Below, in pieces: positions 8,710 to 12,191 of a stretch of DNA of 12,191 nucleotides. The translations under genes were made by a program, and so were the position numbers. Within the stretch, counting starts at the first letter, position 1. Every line of letters begins with the position of its first letter. This stretch comes from an uncultured Clostridia bacterium (lineage in GTDB: Bacteria; Bacillota; Clostridia; Lachnospirales; CAMVHY01), in the NCBI GenBank assembly GCA_946415665.1, contig CAMKTI010000048.1, forward strand, positions 1 to 12,191, written 5' to 3'. The notes below the pieces were generated by a model. The model ran no database searches, was not told the DNA's origin, and saw nothing but the letters and a program-made list of their open reading frames with translations.

Positions 8710-8863
8710 ATTTTTCATCTCCAAATTTAAATTTATTTGTACAAATGCCTGCAAACGAAATTATAACATTAAAAAACACGTTTGCTTTTTGGTAAATTAA
8801 TTTTGCCCAGCGAGTAAAATATAATTTGTAGAAAAAAATTTTATTTAGGAGATTAAATTTCAT
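8710..8863. promoter_or_regulatory. Divergent promoter region between the ABC operon and the VanW-domain gene
   Basis: This non-coding spacer holds a TATAAT on each strand: 8820-8825 on + for the VanW-domain gene and 8765-8760 on - for the ABC operon. Neither has a good -35 at 16-18 bases. The + strand gene has AGGAG at 8847-8851, 12 bases before its ATG, a slightly long spacing. Co-regulation is possible from the layout, but no operator palindrome is seen. Confidence 0.4.
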
Positions 8864-10387
8864 ATGGCAAAAAGAACAGCTAAAAAAAAATATAAATTTA
8901 TTTTGATTTCGATTTTATTTTTGTGTTGCATAATATTTGCGGCGGGATATTTTTCATACAGAAAAATAAATTCTGCTATTGATACTGACAGAATCTATAA
9001 AAATATTTTTGTTAATGAAATTGATATTGGCGATTTAAAAAAAGATGAGGCTATCAAAAAAATAAATTCCGTTTTACAAGAACCACTTAACAAAAAAATA
9101 ATTAAATTGCATGACCGAGTGCAAGAAAAAGAATATGATTTTAGTTTCAAAGATTTTAGTGCGATTTATGAAATAAAAAAAATTGTTAATGAAGCTTATA
9201 ATTATGCGCGTGAAGGAAATTTTATAAAACGATATGAAAAAATTGTGAAGCTCAAAAAAAATCCGCTGAAATTAAATGTGGAATATAATATTAATCGTGA
9301 TTTTGTTAAATCAAAATTAAATGAAATCGAAAGCGCAGTTTATATAAAGCCAAAAAATGCTTCGCTTTATAAACAAAACGGAGAATTTATAACGGTTGAC
9401 GGAACGGATGGGAAAAAATTAGATTTGGAAAAAAATCTTGAGCTCGTAATGAATTTGCTAAACAAAAAAGAAAGTGGCGATGTAAATTTAATTTTTGCGC
9501 CCGTAAAACCAAAATATAATAAAAATGACTTTGAAAAAACGCGAGATATCATTGGGTCGTATAAAACAGTTTTTGGTGGAAAAAAAATAGATCGAAACCA
9601 AAACATAATTAATGCGGCAAAAAAAATAAATAATAATGTGATTTATCCAGGTGAAACTTATTCTTTGAACGAAAATTTAAAGCCGTTTAGCATAAAAAAT
9701 GGGTATGTAAACGCGCCCATTATTGTTAATGGAAAATTAACGGATGGAATTGGCGGAGGAATTTGTCAAGTTTCAACCGTTTTGTATAACGCAGTTTTAT
9801 ATTCTGAATTAGAAATTGTTGAAAGAAGAAATCATTCGTTAAAAGTCGGATATATTGATTATGGATTTGATGCAACTTTGGCTGGAGATTATATAGATTT
9901 GAAATTTAAAAATAATAAATCTGTGCCGTTGTTAATTGAAAGCGTTGTTAATGGAAATAATTTGGTTGTAAATATTTATGGCGAAGAAACACGACCTCAA
10001 AATAGAAAAATCACGTTTAAAAATGAATTGGTAGAAACAATTCCGGCTCCGACAGAAACAATCGTTTATACAAATGAATTGCCCGAAGGAACGAAAAAAT
10101 TCGAATCGTATTCAAAAAAAGGTTTTAGATATAAACTTTATAAAATTGTGTATGAAAGTGGTGAGCAAAAAGAAAAAATTTTGGTGAATACAAGTTATTA
10201 CCGTCCGACAAAAGGTACAGTAAAAATCGGAACCAAAAAAATCGAAAGCAAAGGAAAAATCGAAAATCAAAACACAAATCAAAATACAAGTGAAAATCAA
10301 AACGAAAACGAAAATCAGAATGATAGTGCTAATGAAATAGGAAATGATGATAATCATGTCAGTGAAAACGAAAATGAAACAAGTTGA
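8864..10387 (+). CDS. VanW-domain cell-envelope protein with G5-like region
   Basis: This 507-residue protein has a basic N-terminus (AKRTAKKKYK) and a single membrane helix at about 13-30, so most of it lies outside the cell. Residues ~45-215 resemble the YoaR/peptidoglycan-binding-like repeats that precede VanW in Bacillota. The VanW domain spans about 225-370, with the characteristic NAAKKINNNVIYPGETYSLN, GIGGGICQVSTVLYNA (296-311), RRNHS and DYGFDATLAGDYIDLKF. A G5-like beta segment follows at about 385-450 (ELVETIPAPTETIVYTNELP, then EGTKKFESY). The tail from about 460 is low complexity, rich in Asn, Gln and Glu. VanW is named from vancomycin-resistance clusters, but its biochemical role is not established. 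No vanA/H/X genes are here, so resistance should not be inferred. The hairpin at 10419 follows. Confidence 0.9.
   Translation: MAKRTAKKKYKFILISILFLCCIIFAAGYFSYRKINSAIDTDRIYKNIFVNEIDIGDLKKDEAIKKINSVLQEPLNKKIIKLHDRVQEKEYDFSFKDFSAIYEIKKIVNEAYNYAREGNFIKRYEKIVKLKKNPLKLNVEYNINRDFVKSKLNEIESAVYIKPKNASLYKQNGEFITVDGTDGKKLDLEKNLELVMNLLNKKESGDVNLIFAPVKPKYNKNDFEKTRDIIGSYKTVFGGKKIDRNQNIINAAKKINNNVIYPGETYSLNENLKPFSIKNGYVNAPIIVNGKLTDGIGGGICQVSTVLYNAVLYSELEIVERRNHSLKVGYIDYGFDATLAGDYIDLKFKNNKSVPLLIESVVNGNNLVVNIYGEETRPQNRKITFKNELVETIPAPTETIVYTNELPEGTKKFESYSKKGFRYKLYKIVYESGEQKEKILVNTSYYRPTKGTVKIGTKKIESKGKIENQNTNQNTSENQNENENQNDSANEIGNDDNHVSENENETS
10261..10319 (+). repeat. Low-complexity codon repeat in the VanW-protein tail
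   Basis: Degenerate tandem units of GAAAATCAAAAC and ACAAATCAAAAT type encode Glu-Asn-Gln-Asn and Thr-Asn-Gln-Asn repeats. The tract keeps the reading frame open, and such tracts can vary in copy number by slippage. Confidence 0.6.
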
Positions 10388-10410
10388 TTAATTGTTAACG
10401 ATAAACATAA

Positions 10411-10444
10411 AAAAATAAAAAGCCCTCGATAAAACGAGGGCTTT
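10411..10444. terminator. Intrinsic terminator between convergent genes
   Basis: A perfect 10-bp stem, AAAGCCCTCG (10419-10428) with CGAGGGCTTT (10435-10444), encloses the loop ATAAAA. On the - strand the stem is followed by TTTTATTTTTTT-like sequence, so it ends the membrane-protein gene well. On the + strand only CTTT within the stem is available, so termination of the VanW-domain gene is probably weaker. Confidence 0.85.
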
Positions 10445-10459
10445 GATGCAAATGAATGC

Positions 10460-11326
10460 TTAATTTAAATCAATGAAGAGGTCTTCGCCATCTTTTTCCT
10501 CTCTCATGCTTTGAGGATTTTTTTCGCTATTACCTACACACGGGAATAGTTTCTTTATCCAATTGTTTTTACTACCACTGGTTTTCTCCCTTAAGTTTAG
10601 GTTGCTTTGTTCCAAAGTATCTTTAGATTCTTTTAAGTTTGCAATGCTTGCCCCCAAAATATCTTTATACGGGTCTTCTGGCTTAAGATAGCGCTTGCGG
10701 ATAAAATGAACACCCGTTGCTAAAAGTGTAAAAACCAGCATTGGTGATGTCGCAACAAACGCTAAAGGTGAAAAATGAAAAGCAAAAACAACAATTGCTA
10801 AAGATGGAAGAAAACCAATGCTGCCGGCTAATAAATATACAAAAGTTGGAGCTTCTAATTGGCATCGATGATAAACCCAGAGAGAAACTAGGTCTGACAA
10901 CAAACTCACAAATCCACTCGACAAAATTGACACAGCACAAATAAAAAACCATACCGAATAAAGTAGTCTTTTTTTATATTCATCAGATCTATGCCATTCA
11001 CGAAAACCACCATCATGGTTTATAAGCGTGTGGAGAAAATTTTTAACAAATCCTTTACGACATGTCAAGCTGATCGTTGTTCCTAAACCGACCAAAAACC
11101 ATGGCAAAATCTCCATTAAAGCCGCGGACATAAAAATTGCAGGCAAAGTCAAAATTCCCAAAACACTCAACGACCCAACCGCAGAAATTCCGATTGCAAA
11201 AATAATTCCAAGTCCCCAAATTATTGTCTTGCTTATTGCGGATCGTACTTTGTCTCTGTTGCTTTTTTGTTTCTTTCGTTCAATATCCAATTTTTTATTT
11301 AAATCATTATTATCATCTGTCTCCAT
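10460..11326 (-). CDS. Uncharacterised polytopic membrane protein
   Basis: I do not recognise the family. The 288-residue protein starts with a hydrophilic, lysine-rich stretch (METDDNNDLNKKLDIERKKQ, residues 1-20). It has about five hydrophobic segments (~34-58, 59-87, 121-151, 161-183, 186-208), with a loop LINHDGGFREWHRSDEYKKR between the second and third. An 80-residue cytoplasmic tail rich in Lys, Ser and Glu ends acidic (DGEDLFIDLN). ATG 11326 is chosen because AAGGAAG lies seven bases upstream; a TTG one codon earlier would be too close. The coding sequence looks less AT-rich and uses more C-ending codons than its neighbours. With a transposase remnant just upstream, this suggests acquisition or different constraint. 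The N-terminal and C-terminal charged arms may bind a partner, but nothing shows which. Confidence 0.8.
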   Translation of the reverse strand: METDDNNDLNKKLDIERKKQKSNRDKVRSAISKTIIWGLGIIFAIGISAVGSLSVLGILTLPAIFMSAALMEILPWFLVGLGTTISLTCRKGFVKNFLHTLINHDGGFREWHRSDEYKKRLLYSVWFFICAVSILSSGFVSLLSDLVSLWVYHRCQLEAPTFVYLLAGSIGFLPSLAIVVFAFHFSPLAFVATSPMLVFTLLATGVHFIRKRYLKPEDPYKDILGASIANLKESKDTLEQSNLNLREKTSGSKNNWIKKLFPCVGNSEKNPQSMREEKDGEDLFIDLN

Positions 11327-11383
11327 CAAATCACTTCCTTAAAAAAATTTTTCCAGCCTCACGCATTTTTTCTTTCAAAATCG

Positions 11384-11389
11384 ATTATA
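11384..11389 (-). promoter_or_regulatory. Possible -10 box for the membrane-protein gene
   Basis: TATAAT on the - strand lies about 60 bases before the ATG. The -35 region is a T-run (GTTTTT) at 17 bases, which is poor. No other promoter candidate is clearer in the 120 bases between the transposase remnant and the gene. Confidence 0.35.
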
Positions 11390-11446
11390 AAACAAATGCA
11401 GTTGAAAAAAACATTTTAAACATAATTTTAGATAGTGTAGATGAAT

Positions 11447-11809
11447 TCAAAATCGAGAAAAAATCAAGATAAAAATAGAACGAATAAAAGTAAAAAAAAC
11501 GAAAGCAATAGAAGTTTTAAAATAGCAAGTAGCGATGCTACGCCAACATCTAAGGAAATGAAAAGTCGTGACGAAAAGAATATAAAAAATCATCAAACTT
11601 TTTTTTAGTTTCCTTTGAGAATTCAGGGGAATAAGAATCTCAATGCCATTATCTTTACCATGCTCAACAATATCACTTATACCATGGCCTCGATCAGCGA
11701 AAATCTCGATTTCTATATCTTTTATCAAAGCAAAAGCAACTTCACAATCTGCTTTTGCTCTATCGGTAAGCATAATTTTAATAACTCTTACTTTGGCATC
11801 TTTCTTTTT
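11447..11809 (-). pseudogene. IS5-family transposase remnant, C-terminal part
   Basis: The frame carries IEIFADRGHGISDIVEHG (equivalent to the IADKGYDSDAL segment with the second catalytic Asp), then GIEILIPLNSQRK (the IPPxxNRK block). After a disrupted stretch comes FLRCWRSIATCYFK, the family's LKRWRGIATRY block, and a hydrophobic C-terminus. Adding one base to the A8 tract (T8 at 11599-11606 on +) restores the expected KKFDDFLYSFRH. Immediately after that RH, 11 bases corresponding to LVEN are missing (at 11567/11568). The two changes cancel, so the frame stays open, but the catalytic Glu of the DDE triad is deleted. In this frame an upstream TAA at 11810-11812 ends any N-terminal extension. 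The element is not functional; terminal inverted repeats were not identified. Confidence 0.75.
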
Positions 11810-12191
11810 TTATATTTTTCTTGATAAAATGCATAGTGAGCACCTTGATTGGTTTTAAAATTTATGGGAATTAATAACTCAAATATTATTTTATTATTTT
11901 CATTGGATTTGAGTAAAACTTGCGAGAAAAATAATTTCTAGATGGCGGTGGAAATGTGCCTGTTTCCATTTTTGTTAGCTATAAATATTTAATATACTTG
12001 GAATTACTTGGTTTTCACAAAAACTACAAATTAGATAGCATTCATATAAAAAGTAAAACAAAAGTAAAAGCACTGTGAGAAACTTGTGATTTTTGGCTAA
12101 AACTAAAGTTTTATCATCTTTTATCTTATGTGAACATTGCCTAGTTTTTATTACCAAAAAAAAATTTAATTTTTAGTTTTGCTATATCGTT
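11810..12191. other. AT-rich stretch with broken frames only
   Basis: No intact gene or RNA is seen in these 382 bases. On the - strand a 49-codon open stretch (11791-11937) contains LIPINFKTNQG and AHYAFYQEKYKKRKMPK and is bounded by TAG and TAA. It runs toward the transposase remnant in another frame and could be its degraded upstream part or part of another gene, but I cannot match it to a family. A short perfect palindrome, AAAACT-AA-AGTTTT, lies at 12099-12112. A full-length IS5 transposase would reach past the window edge, so the element's other end may be outside. Confidence 0.4.

Noticed and set aside
10261..10319. CRISPR-like short repeats
   Set aside because: The units are degenerate, in frame and without spacers; they encode a low-complexity protein tail.
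10112..10357. Hydrophobic antisense frame opposite the VanW-protein tail
   Set aside because: It is the complement of the Asn/Gln/Glu repeat codons and has no independent support.
8864..10387. Vancomycin resistance
   Set aside because: A VanW domain alone is not a resistance determinant and no ligase, dehydrogenase or dipeptidase genes are present.
11779..11880. TTAATAACTC present at 11779-11788 and 11871-11880, as a possible target-site duplication
   Set aside because: The enclosed 82 bases have no terminal inverted repeats, and a 10-base AT-rich match can arise by chance.

Overview
The window looks like part of a small, AT-rich genome from the Bacillota (Clostridia-type). Three things suggest this: the 23S rRNA sequence reads as Clostridia-like, a gldA/gldF/gldG-type ABC operon is present, and it lies beside a VanW-domain surface protein of the kind common in Clostridia. 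TGA and TAA both act as stops and no internal TGA is needed, so the standard code fits. A reduced, host-associated Clostridia genome is plausible, but that is inference.

Bases 1-948 are the 3' third of a 23S rRNA gene on the + strand. No 5S rRNA follows. Instead come a short conserved spacer, a small hairpin with a T-run, and a GNAT acetyltransferase gene (1057-1536). From 1602 to 1786 the sequence repeats, about 704 bp downstream, the last 51 bases of 23S, the spacer, a different hairpin with a T-run, and the first eight codons of the acetyltransferase, which then hit a stop. This is a decayed second copy of the '23S tail - GNAT' unit.

Bases 1787-2029 hold an interrupted inverted repeat followed by T-rich sequence, then a good sigma-70-type promoter. 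It drives a monocistronic gene for a 1112-residue cytoplasmic protein of unknown family (2045-5383). Read by eye, this protein is a four-fold repeat of a roughly 270-residue helical module. A bidirectional terminator separates it from the next, convergent operon.

The - strand operon 8709-5446 encodes an ABC ATPase, an ABC-2 permease and a GldG-like auxiliary protein. It probably starts two of its three genes at TTG. A DUF4340 gene, which often follows in Clostridia, is absent. Divergent from it is a VanW-domain protein (8864-10387) with one N-terminal membrane anchor, a G5-like region and an Asn/Gln/Glu-rich tail. The two transcription units share a 154-bp intergenic region.

The right end looks accessory. 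A - strand gene (10460-11326) encodes a 288-residue polytopic membrane protein of unknown family. Behind it lies a dead IS5-family transposase (11447-11809) whose catalytic glutamate is lost in an 11-nt deletion. The remaining sequence to 12191 is AT-rich and holds only broken reading frames.
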